From Desulfobacterales bacterium (GTDB taxonomy: Bacteria > Desulfobacterota > Desulfobacteria > Desulfobacterales > JAFDCJ01), in assembly GCA_020345785.1 (NCBI GenBank), contig CP070771.1, positions 3,351,709 to 3,388,200 on the forward strand: DNA of 36,492 nucleotides. The letters run 5' to 3'. The notes under the pieces are model-generated. The model had not been told where the DNA came from and searched no databases. It was given only the letters and a program-made list of their open reading frames with translations. Of the stretch, positions 16,107-23,229 are shown piece after piece; position 1 is the stretch's first letter, and the number at the start of each line of letters is the position of its first letter. The position numbers and the translations under genes were made by a program.

Positions 16107-16454
16107 TCAGCTCTTTTTAGCCTTTTTGGCAGCCGGTTTTTCCGGGGGTGCCTTCTTTTTGTCAGGGGTCTCTTCTGCCTCCGGCCCCCGAGGAATGATC
16201 GCATCGATGTCTTCGTGCGGCCTGGGGATAACATGAACCGAGACCAGCTCACCAATGCGTTTGCAGGCGGCCGCACCGGCATCTACGGCGGCTTTGACTG
16301 CACCGACATCACCGGCCACCATGACGGCCACAAGACCGGCCTTGACTTTTTGACGACCCAAAAATTTCACCTTGGCAGCTTTGACCATTGCATCGGCCGC
16401 TTCAATGGCGGCCACCAGTCCCCTTGTTTCAATCATACCGAGTGCTTGCTGCAT
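16107..16454 (-). CDS. BMC-H hexameric shell protein 1, with basic C-terminal tail and Lys at the pore
   Basis: The protein has 115 residues. [35 protein letters not shown] and [10 protein letters not shown] are canonical PduA/EutM/CcmK features. The pore loop reads VKAGLV where PduA has IGSGLV, which puts Lys38-Ala39 at the Gly39-Ser40 pore positions; a basic pore would favour anions. The usual Arg of the VRGDV motif is Ala47. After [14 protein letters not shown] a ~25-residue Lys/Ala/Pro-rich tail is added (ending [10 protein letters not shown]), absent from the second BMC-H at 22136-22414. RBS GGAG eight bases before ATG 16454. It tiles the facets of the shell. Confidence 0.95.
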   Translation of the reverse strand: MQQALGMIETRGLVAAIEAADAMVKAAKVKFLGRQKVKAGLVAVMVAGDVGAVKAAVDAGAAACKRIGELVSVHVIPRPHEDIDAIIPRGPEAEETPDKKKAPPEKPAAKKAKKS

Positions 16455-16499
16455 GCTTCAATCTCCGAATAGCATTTGCTCGACCTCAATTGAGTCAAA

Positions 16500-16620
16500 G
16501 ACTCATTGGGAGCAATTGGTTGAGTAAGCTTTACGCTCGAAGGCTTGAAAGCTGGAAGCTTGAAGGCTTAAAAGATCCATACATCTTCGCATTCCGACTC
16601 TTGGGCTTCCCATCCGTCAC
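16500..16620. repeat. Short direct repeats (GAAGGCTTGAAAGCTGGAAG type)
   Basis: Between two shell genes, units of GAAGGCTTGAA, AGCTGGAAGC and TTGAAGGCTT recur at 16538-16570. No gene or terminator is clear in the 234-base gap 16455-16688. Confidence 0.45.
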
Positions 16621-16688
16621 CTCCGAAAGTTGATCATTACGTCCAACAACAACAAAAACAAAACAAAGGATTCATTAGGGAGTTAATA

Positions 16689-17318
16689 TCACTCCTTGCG
16701 CCCTTCAGTGCGCCCCTTCAGCGCATTTAGGGTTTCGACGACTTTGCGGGCGGCGGCCAGAATTTCCGATTCGGTCCCGGCCAAATAAATGCGACCGGCA
16801 GCGCCGAAAAAACGCAGGTCCACCAGCCGGACATTGCAGTGTTTTTCGGCTTCATTGGCAGCAATTGATGAGTAGGCCGCCGGGGTCACCTCCAATAGAT
16901 AAACATCGTCGCCGCCCAGGATGAGCATGCCCTTGCTGTTGCGGTTGATGATGACCGCTTGATAAGGATCAATCTTGTTGATGATGCTGGTGGCTAAAAT
17001 AGCCGGTGTCAGGCGATCTTCTTCCTTCAGTCCCAACTCGCTTAACACCATCTGGCCGGCATGCAGAACTTCTTCCTGGTCGAATGAGTGAATCTCCAAC
17101 ATGCCGTAGCGCCGCTCGACAATCATCTCACCGGGGCGGGAATTGGTAATCTTCAGCGCGATATCCGTCAGGCGGTTGATTTCAATACCCGGTACCACCT
17201 CCACGAACAATGACGCCATGCCTTCCACTGAAAGAAAGCCGCGGCAGGCGCTGGCAAACAATGAAGCAAATTGTGGTTGCAGTCGATCCAAGTAACAGTA
17301 GGCTCTGAGCTCCGCCAT
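16689..17318 (-). CDS. BMC-T double-layer shell protein 2 (CsoS1D/BMC-TDP type)
   Basis: The protein has 209 residues, a paralogue of the protein at 12768-13385. It has VVPGIEINRLTDIALKITNS at 41-60, the gating Glu68-Arg69 pair in MIVERRYGMLEIH, and VTPAAYSSIAANEAEKHCNV in the second domain. It ends with a charged KGRTEGRKE. Predicted role: stacked trimers with a gated central pore for large molecules such as CoA, nucleotides or an N-substituted amino acid. Start ATG 17318 is preceded by a strong GAGGAG site. Having two diverged TDP proteins in one locus is also seen in Haliangium-type shells (recalled) and may give differently gated pores. Confidence 0.93.
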   Translation of the reverse strand: MAELRAYCYLDRLQPQFASLFASACRGFLSVEGMASLFVEVVPGIEINRLTDIALKITNSRPGEMIVERRYGMLEIHSFDQEEVLHAGQMVLSELGLKEEDRLTPAILATSIINKIDPYQAVIINRNSKGMLILGGDDVYLLEVTPAAYSSIAANEAEKHCNVRLVDLRFFGAAGRIYLAGTESEILAAARKVVETLNALKGRTEGRKE

Positions 17319-17462
17319 TCAATAATCTCCTCACTGTTTTCTGATTAAGTTTTTAACTTGTTTATTTTAGATGCAATAAACCCCTGTTTGTAAAGCAGAT
17401 GGGATTCGCAAAACAAGCCCGCCCAGCTGCTCTGTTTTTATCGATAAGGGCGCGCAGCAGTG

Positions 17463-18293
17463 TTAACCGGTTTCGATAATCTGGATCGAATATTCCTTGG
17501 CCAGATCGCGCGCCAAAGGCGTCACAATGCCTCCTGCTGCCACCCGGATCGATGTTTGCCGGCTGTCGACTGCCGTATTGACGACTTTGGCTGTAACCAG
17601 CCGCTCGGCAGGCAGGTCTGTTTTTTTGGCGGCGGGCTCCGCCTGCTTGCCGGCCGGCGCTGCGGGCGGATTCTCTGCCGACGCCAGCATCTGCCGGAAG
17701 ACGGAACTGAGCTGATCGGTTGGACAGAAAACCATCCCGAAGCTTTCCAGTTTATTGAGAATGCGCCTGATTTCTTCTTTCAGGTTGGGGTTTACCAGAA
17801 TATCGCAGATCATAAACCCGTCGTCGGTTGCCAGAATTCGCCTGCCCTGCAGCAACGCCGTCAGCACCAGCCTTGATCCCTGGTCGTCGCAGATCAGACT
17901 GGTGACTCTGGCGGCGGTTTGCAGGCAAAACGTCGGCAGGACCAAGAAGTCGGCCCGCTGCAGCACCTTTTCAAGCCCTTCGGGTCTGACCGTATCGAGA
18001 ATGCATTTGACGCCTGCTCCCTCGCGTACGTCGCCGCCGCATACCCAGGCCCGGGCGGATTCGACCGTGTAAACGCTGGATCGGCCGACCATTTCTTCAA
18101 TCAGCTGAACTTGCTTGAGGGCCTCTTCCAACCTGCGCACCCCGGCGTGGAATATGTTGAGCACCGTCGGGCCCTTGCGGGGTAATTTGCCCTTTGCAGC
18201 CGCCGCTCGGGATGCATCCTCAGTCGGCTGACCGTTTGCCGCCAGAACCTCCCGTACGATTTTTCTGATTGCGTCTTTGTTCATATCTGCCAT
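17463..18293 (-). CDS. BMC-associated flavoprotein with N-terminal encapsulation peptide
   Basis: About 276 residues from ATG 18293; GTG 18302 and ATG 18284 are alternatives. The beginning MNKDAIRKIVREVLAANG is a classic encapsulation helix and is followed by an Ala/Lys/Pro linker. The central ~170 residues (VLNIFHAGVRRLEEALKQ, ADFLVLPTFCLQTAARV, LVLTALLQGRRILATDDGF) fit the homo-oligomeric flavin-containing (PF02441-like) family seen in several BMC loci. The C-terminus (IRVAAGGIVTPLARDLAKEY) is the small TPxARD-type module also present in EutQ/EutT-like proteins and in the BFD-like protein nearby. Likely a flavin-dependent electron carrier or flavin chaperone in the lumen; the reaction is unknown. 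It follows eutJ by 35 bases. Confidence 0.8.
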   Translation of the reverse strand: MADMNKDAIRKIVREVLAANGQPTEDASRAAAAKGKLPRKGPTVLNIFHAGVRRLEEALKQVQLIEEMVGRSSVYTVESARAWVCGGDVREGAGVKCILDTVRPEGLEKVLQRADFLVLPTFCLQTAARVTSLICDDQGSRLVLTALLQGRRILATDDGFMICDILVNPNLKEEIRRILNKLESFGMVFCPTDQLSSVFRQMLASAENPPAAPAGKQAEPAAKKTDLPAERLVTAKVVNTAVDSRQTSIRVAAGGIVTPLARDLAKEYSIQIIETG

Positions 18294-18328
18294 TTTTTTC
18301 ACTTACCTGCACCCGGCAGAACCTTATC

Positions 18329-19168
18329 TCAGGTTCGCAGATCGCCGGCTTCGGCATTTAAGCAGGACAAAGCAATGCCGAATGGAGTGATGAACTGTGG
18401 ATGGGCCGGCCGAAATGCCTCCATTCCAATATTTTGGGCGACAATCTCGGTAAAGCCTTCCAATTCACAGGTCCCGCCGACCAGGCACACCTTTTCCAAA
18501 TTATCGAATTTTTCGAGGTGCGAAGACGCGATGCTGGCGATTTTTTCGATGACCGGCCGCACAATCGTCAGGACCTCGCGGCTGCGTTGTTTGTCGGTCT
18601 TGATCTGCTCGGCTTCTTCGTAGCTGATTTTGTAATTGCCGGCCAGGACCAGTGAAAGGTGCACACCTCCGGTGGCCTCGTCGTCGGTATAAGCCACGTT
18701 TCCGTTTTGAATGACGGCAATGCCGGTAGTGCCGCCGCCCACATCCACGATGGCGCCGTTTTGCAGTTTGAGAACCTGATTGGCGGCCGTGGGCTCATCT
18801 AAAACATTTAAAACTTCCAGACCCACCCCCTCCAAAATATACCGGGTGGCGTTGATGTTGGCATACTCCGTCTGCGGTGGATAAGACGTCGCCCCTTTTT
18901 CGATGGGAAGGGGGCTGGCATCCCTGATTTCTTCGATCATTTCGCTGACAATATTCCGGGCACCGGCATAATCCACGATCAGGCCGCTGCGAACCACTTC
19001 GGCTATCTGCATCCGGGCGGCGCGGGGTCGGCCGGTTTCATCCACCACAATCGTGATGGCCTTATAGGTTCCCAGGTCGACCCCGGCATAAAGCTGCCCG
19101 GCTCCGGAAAAATTCCAATTTTCCGGCCGGTTGACGATGCTGCGCAGATGGGCGCCGTAATCCGTCAT
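18329..19168 (-). CDS. eutJ: EutJ-like actin/Hsp70-fold ATPase
   Basis: The protein has 279 residues from ATG 19168, which overlaps the BMC-T stop codon as ATGA and is preceded by AGGT. The nucleotide-binding elements of the actin/Hsp70/sugar kinase fold are in order: VDLGTYKAITIVVDETG at about 30-45, DVGGGTTGIAVI near 143, and CLVGGTCELEGF near 231. EutJ is regarded as a chaperone-like factor of ethanolamine and propanediol compartments, with no proven activity. Length and motif order match EutJ. The coupling to a shell protein gene argues for a role in assembly, or in handling the enzyme or shell, not in catalysis. Confidence 0.9.
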   Translation of the reverse strand: MTDYGAHLRSIVNRPENWNFSGAGQLYAGVDLGTYKAITIVVDETGRPRAARMQIAEVVRSGLIVDYAGARNIVSEMIEEIRDASPLPIEKGATSYPPQTEYANINATRYILEGVGLEVLNVLDEPTAANQVLKLQNGAIVDVGGGTTGIAVIQNGNVAYTDDEATGGVHLSLVLAGNYKISYEEAEQIKTDKQRSREVLTIVRPVIEKIASIASSHLEKFDNLEKVCLVGGTCELEGFTEIVAQNIGMEAFRPAHPQFITPFGIALSCLNAEAGDLRT

Positions 19169-19716
19169 AGAATGCACCTGCCTATATCCCGACTGGGCGA
19201 TGGGATGACCACATGACTCAATATCAGCCCGGTTCCCCGTAGAACATCGATCCCGGCTTCCACCGCCGAATTCACCGATGAGACGTCACCGGTGAGGTAA
19301 AGAAAAGACTTTCCGCCCAGGCCGGTGGCGCAGCGTATCTCGATGATATCGACATCCGCGGCTTTGACGGCCGCATCCGCTGCCATGATGGCGGATGCCA
19401 CCGAAAAGGTTTCGATGACGGCCAGCGAGTCGATGTCCCGGATGCGGGTGGTGGCGGTCAGCGCCGGAAATACGGAGGAATGAACATTGGGGATTAAAAA
19501 ATCATCCACCAGAAATTCGCCGGCCATTTCCCTGCCGACTTCCAATGCGCGCTCCACCGAATCCACGTCGCCGGACACCAGCGCCATGTACTTGCCGGCG
19601 CAAATCGGCTGCGCAATGACAAGTTTGACGTCCGAGGTTTTTAACATCTCATCGGCTGCTTGCACGCCTTTGGCGATGCTGTTGAGCTCGACCATGGCGA
19701 TGGCTTTGAGTTCCAT
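19165..19716 (-). CDS. pduT: BMC-T shell protein, PduT-like, with candidate [4Fe-4S]-binding Cys39
   Basis: The protein has 183 residues, the PduT length, with two tandem BMC domains: AMVELNSIAKGVQAADEMLK and LAVIETFSVASAIMAADAAV. The first pore loop reads PICAGKY with Cys39, the position of Cys38 in PduT (ICPGKF). In PduT the three equivalent cysteines of the trimer hold a [4Fe-4S] cluster in the pore. It ends VIPSPSRDIGRCIL. Together with the PduS-like protein encoded next to it, it could pass electrons through the shell. RBS AGGA. The 223 bases before it (19717-19939) have no gene, only short AT-rich inverted repeats of the GCCTAAAATT kind. Confidence 0.92.
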   Translation of the reverse strand: MELKAIAMVELNSIAKGVQAADEMLKTSDVKLVIAQPICAGKYMALVSGDVDSVERALEVGREMAGEFLVDDFLIPNVHSSVFPALTATTRIRDIDSLAVIETFSVASAIMAADAAVKAADVDIIEIRCATGLGGKSFLYLTGDVSSVNSAVEAGIDVLRGTGLILSHVVIPSPSRDIGRCIL

Positions 19717-19939
19717 GTTTTTTCCTGTCTGATCGAACGAGATCTGCCTCGTATATTCCTTTAATAAGATTATTTATGTTCGACAAAATGCCTAAAATTA
19801 AAAATGCCTAAATGTCAAAAATTAATGTATTCTGTCTATTATTAAACGATAGCATTCCGCAATTTTAGCTCATTTTAGTCATTTTCAATTTTAGTTCAAT
19901 TTTCTTGTCATCTGATCTGTAACAGTCAAAAAAACCTTT

Positions 19940-21271
19940 TTATCGGGTAATAACAATAGTTTCTCCCACCGTCTCCACCGTTCCATCGATGCTGGCGTGA
20001 ACCCTGGCGCCCAGGGCGCCTTCGGGAATCTCTCCGATCAGATCGCCTTTTTTGACCTTGTCCCCTGTGCGCACTACCGGCATGGCCGGCTTGCCAAGGT
20101 GCTGCTGCAAAGGGATGGCAACTTTCTTAACCCGCATGACATCATCCATAAACGGCGGATGGGTATCATATTGGGTCACCTGGAGTCTTTCCATCAGACG
20201 CTTCAGCGGAATTTTGCGCGTGTCTTTGAAAGGGGACACCTGATAGTTTTCGCGCTTGGATTCGCGCTTGGTTCCCTCCTTCAACAGGTGTTGCTTTACG
20301 GCGGCATTTATCTCCCGGGGGGAGAGCATCATGGGGCAGGCGAATTTTTCGCAGACCCCGCATTCAGAGCAGATCAGCGCATCTTCCAAAATGTCTCCAG
20401 TCATTCCCGGGCTGTAGGCCAGATGGCGCATGATCCTGTGCGGTTCCAGGGCATGTCCGATCAGATAGCGAGGACAAAGATCCGTACAGCGTGAACACTG
20501 GGTACAGGCTGATTTGGCGATAAACCGCATCTGGGTCAGACTGCGGTTTTTGTCGCGGATAACGTTGTGATTGGCAGGCAGGACGATAATTCCGCTGGTG
20601 GTTTTGGTAACCGGTGCTGCGCCGCCGGTCTGGACTCTGCCCATCATGGGGCCGCCCAGAACGATAGCGTAATCCGAAATTTTCGGACCGCCGGCAAGCT
20701 CGATGACGGCATCAGCCGGCGTGCCGATCGGAACTCTGCAGACAACCGGCTCGTTGACTTCACCGCAAACGGTCAAATAACGGTCCGTGACCGGTACGTC
20801 ATGCATGGCCCGTGCGATGTTAAGCAGTGATTCTACATTGCTGACAACCACCCGCACATTGAGGGGAATACCGCCTTCGGGCACAATCTTTCCCAATACT
20901 TCGTTGACAAGAATAAATTCGTCCCCGGCCGGGTAAAAGTCCTCCAATTCAAACACATCGATCCGGGCGGCGTCGCCGTTACCGGCGATTTTTTCCCGCA
21001 GTGCCGCCAGGGCATTTTGGTGTTTGGATTTCAGACAGACAACTCCCCGCTCGGATCCGGTGCAGTCCATCACCGTCAGCAGGCCTTCTAAAACCGCTTC
21101 AGGTTGATGCTGCATAAGATAGGGATCGCTGTAGAGCAGGGGCTCGCAGGATGCACCATTCGCCAGAACCCGTTGCACCTCAAACTGCAGTTTGACGTGG
21201 GTTGGAAAACCCGCGCCGCCGGCTCCGACGACACCGGCGGCCCGCACTTTGTCAACGATATCCGCTCTCAT
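19940..21271 (-). CDS. pduS: PduS/RnfC-like Fe-S flavoprotein (electron transfer to or from the compartment)
   Basis: The protein has 443 residues, close to PduS. The Gly-rich GVVGAGGAGFPTHVKLQ at 13-29 is the FMN/NADH-binding start of the SLBB/RnfC/Nqo1 group. Two [4Fe-4S] sites follow: Cys256-x2-Cys259-x2-Cys262-x3-Cys266 and Cys301-x2-Cys304-x2-Cys307-x4-Cys312. The last ~60 residues form the barrel-sandwich domain (GDKVKKGDLIGEIPEGALG). PduS is known as a cobalamin reductase, but no B12-dependent enzyme or adenosyltransferase is in this window. A role moving electrons between lumen and cytosol via the PduT-like shell protein is more likely (inference). ATG overlaps the BMC-P stop as ATGA. 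Confidence 0.92.
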   Translation of the reverse strand: MRADIVDKVRAAGVVGAGGAGFPTHVKLQFEVQRVLANGASCEPLLYSDPYLMQHQPEAVLEGLLTVMDCTGSERGVVCLKSKHQNALAALREKIAGNGDAARIDVFELEDFYPAGDEFILVNEVLGKIVPEGGIPLNVRVVVSNVESLLNIARAMHDVPVTDRYLTVCGEVNEPVVCRVPIGTPADAVIELAGGPKISDYAIVLGGPMMGRVQTGGAAPVTKTTSGIIVLPANHNVIRDKNRSLTQMRFIAKSACTQCSRCTDLCPRYLIGHALEPHRIMRHLAYSPGMTGDILEDALICSECGVCEKFACPMMLSPREINAAVKQHLLKEGTKRESKRENYQVSPFKDTRKIPLKRLMERLQVTQYDTHPPFMDDVMRVKKVAIPLQQHLGKPAMPVVRTGDKVKKGDLIGEIPEGALGARVHASIDGTVETVGETIVITR

Positions 21272-21561
21272 CTTTTCTTTCCGCTGACATCGTCGGCCAT
21301 TTCCAAATTATCGACAATACCGACCACCACCGCATCAACGGGAATTAAATTGTCTCTGCGGAAGGCCTGCATGGCCGGCGCGCCCTGGGTGACAATTACC
21401 AGTTCGCCAAATCCTGCCCCGACCTCGTCGACAGCGATGAGCACGTGGCCGTCCGGTTTAAGGTCCTTTCCCAAAGGCTGGATAAACAGCAATCTCAACG
21501 CCGCTATCTCGTCCTTTTTTTTGGTGGACCACACATTCCCGATCACTTTGGCTAATAACAT
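21268..21561 (-). CDS. eutN: BMC-P pentameric vertex protein (EutN/CcmL)
   Basis: The protein has 97 residues from ATG 21561 behind GGAGGG; the open frame extends upstream by seven residues, but that start has no ribosome site. MLLAKVIGNVWSTKKKDEIAAL, LLFIQPLG, AVDEVGAGFGELVIVTQG and IPVDAVVVGIVD are the standard EutN/CcmL blocks. Pentamers close the vertices of the polyhedral shell, so the shell gene set is complete. The stop codon shares ATGA with the PduS-like gene. Confidence 0.96.
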   Translation of the reverse strand: MLLAKVIGNVWSTKKKDEIAALRLLFIQPLGKDLKPDGHVLIAVDEVGAGFGELVIVTQGAPAMQAFRRDNLIPVDAVVVGIVDNLEMADDVSGKKR

Positions 21562-21609
21562 TCTTATTACCCTCCGGCGCAAATCAAAGTTGCGTTCGAT
21601 CGGCGAAAT

Positions 21610-21921
21610 TCATTTGAGATGTTCAGCTTCTTCAATGGCGGCTACACTGGCTTTGACATCAGCAATATCGCCGAATATTCCGATCATGGTAATATGTTGC
21701 GGACATATACCTTTCAAATCAAAGACACGAACGTTAGCGGCCTTTTCAGCCACATCAGCCGCTGCGATCATATCGACGACCTTGCCTTGAATCAGCCCAA
21801 CCGCCGTAAACGGAACCTCCGCGTCGGCAAACACCTTCTTGCCGACCGATCCTACCCGCTGCCTCAAAAATTCAAAGACGCCGGGTGAGGGGTGCGATAT
21901 TATTTGCGTACTGAATGCCAT
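21610..21921 (-). CDS. Permuted BMC-H shell protein (EutS/PduU-like order)
   Basis: The protein has 103 residues. The start SHPSPGVFEFLRQRVG precedes the strand-helix VGLIQGKVVDMIAAADVAEKAANV, and DLKGICPQHITMIGIFGDIADVKASV ends the domain. Placing the N-terminal PSPG segment before the core fits the circularly permuted BMC-H group, whose EutS and PduU members form a beta barrel over the pore. The ribosome site is weak. It lies between the plain BMC-H and the vertex gene. It may plug or gate a pore; function is not established. Confidence 0.88.
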   Translation of the reverse strand: MAFSTQIISHPSPGVFEFLRQRVGSVGKKVFADAEVPFTAVGLIQGKVVDMIAAADVAEKAANVRVFDLKGICPQHITMIGIFGDIADVKASVAAIEEAEHLK

Positions 21922-22135
21922 GGCTTGATATCTCGCAATTTTCTATTGTTTTACATAGCGGCATAATTAATTCTGTATTCGTCTTTTTTCGGTTGGTTTT
22001 TTATCTACCGTACAGGGTCAAACAGACGGAACGCTGTGCAGGTATGCACAATGATTTATGCCGTTATGTGTTGCGTAAATATCCCTTGCGGAATATTTCA
22101 ACTGGATGCGCCGCCTTAACTCGCTTGAGATAACA

Positions 22136-22414
22136 CTACTCGGTTTTAGGAATCGTGAATTCGATGTCACTGTGCGGCCTGGGAATGACATGCACGGATA
22201 CAAGTTCACCGACCCGCTCGGCTGCCGCACCGCCGGCGTCCGTAGCGGCCTTTACCGCACCGACGTCGCCGCGCACAAACACGGCCACCAGACCGCCGCC
22301 CACAAATTCCCGGCCGACGAATTTTACTTTGGCTGCCTTCACCATTGCATCTGCTGCCTCAATGGCACCCACCAGACCTCTTGTTTCAACCATACCCAAC
22401 GCTTGTTCTGCCAT
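22136..22414 (-). CDS. BMC-H hexameric shell protein 2 (PduA/EutM-like)
   Basis: The protein has 92 residues: [38 protein letters not shown], and the ending [21 protein letters not shown]. The pore loop is VGGGLV, so this copy has the common small, Gly-lined pore, unlike the Lys-containing loop of BMC-H 1. It retains the Arg of VRGDV and lacks the basic tail. A strong AGGAGGTAAC ribosome site precedes ATG 22414, consistent with the major facet tile. Confidence 0.96.
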   Translation of the reverse strand: MAEQALGMVETRGLVGAIEAADAMVKAAKVKFVGREFVGGGLVAVFVRGDVGAVKAATDAGGAAAERVGELVSVHVIPRPHSDIEFTIPKTE

Positions 22415-22721
22415 TCTACGTTACCTCCTGATTTAAAATATGGATTTCTGCTTTGCATTAATAAAACGCTATCTTCTCTCAAAAATACATGGTGAATCTT
22501 AAACAACTTGATGCTGGATACTGGATCCTGGATCCTGCTTACGAGTTTTAGGCTGCTGGTTTCCGGCTTGGTGCTAAGACAGGGTATTCCGTCCCTTTAT
22601 TTTCCATTTAACCAGTCAACTCAATCAACTTAATCAACTCCGCTTTCCAGCATACTTTACCCGTATCCGGTATCCCGCACCGAATATCCAGTATCGAGCA
22701 TCTGGTATCCAGTATCCGGCA
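22415..22721. repeat. Intergenic region with GGATACTGGAT inverted repeat
   Basis: There is no gene in this 307-base gap. The arm GATGCTGGATACTGGAT (22510-22526) is reverse-complemented at 22707-22723, where it overlaps the end of the ferredoxin gene. Many GTATCC/GGATAC units lie between, as does a half copy of the AATCAACT repeat at 22614-22638. A related cluster of CCAGTATCC units occurs at 29449-29478. Confidence 0.7.
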
Positions 22722-23225
22722 TCACTTCTTTAACCGTATCGCCCTGGCCCGCATGGACCAATCTTTGGGGACCTCTATGGTTACGGTGGCGGTCTGATCC
22801 ATTCGCTTGGTCTGTCTGATCGCAACGACTTGGGCATCTCCTAATTCCTGACCGGCTCGATCCACAGCGATGACCACATCGCCCTTTTCCGGCAAGGGCC
22901 GGTATTCGTAAGGCATCATCACGGTGGCCCGGCCGTCGGGGAGACTTTCATCAACCATGAAAATGGCCTGGCCGGGACAAATGTAAACGCAGGTCTGACA
23001 GGCAACGCATTTGTCTCCGTCCAGATGGGGTAGGTTGGTAATGTCCTCACCGACGACGATGGCTCCCACGTTGCAGCTGGATTCACAGGGGTTGCACGGT
23101 ATATCCTCTAAACATTCGATGACGGCCACCGGACCTTTGCGACGTCTGGCTTCGGACGGCACACCCGGGCTGTCTTTGAGTTCTTCCTCCGAGAGATAAC
23201 CGGTTACTGATGAACCTGACGACAT
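22722..23225 (-). CDS. Two-cluster ferredoxin-like electron-transfer subunit
   Basis: The protein has 167 residues. It has two [4Fe-4S] sets: Cys38-x5-Cys44-x2-Cys47-x3-Cys51 (ECLEDIPCNPCESSCNVGAI) and Cys73-x2-Cys76-x2-Cys79-x3-Cys83 (CVACQTCVYICPGQAI). The C-terminal half is a beta-rich region (GDVVIAVDRAGQELGDAQV) unlike plain ferredoxins. It begins four bases after the FAD-subunit stop, so it is its partner. In anaerobic HcnABC/proline-dehydrogenase-type complexes a small ferredoxin subunit of this kind carries electrons out. Here it probably receives them from the amine-oxidising flavoproteins. Location is cytosolic or luminal; no targeting helix is visible. Confidence 0.85.
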   Translation of the reverse strand: MSSGSSVTGYLSEEELKDSPGVPSEARRRKGPVAVIECLEDIPCNPCESSCNVGAIVVGEDITNLPHLDGDKCVACQTCVYICPGQAIFMVDESLPDGRATVMMPYEYRPLPEKGDVVIAVDRAGQELGDAQVVAIRQTKRMDQTATVTIEVPKDWSMRARAIRLKK

Positions 23226-23229
23226 GGAC

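Noticed and set aside
19940..21271. PduS-like protein as a cobalamin reductase
   Set aside because: No B12-dependent dehydratase or lyase, reactivase or adenosyltransferase is in the window; electron conduit is the better reading, though genes outside could change this.
22505..22725. CRISPR array suggested by repeated GTATCC/GGATAC units
   Set aside because: Units are 6-12 bases, irregularly spaced and arranged as inverted repeats, with no spacers and no cas genes.
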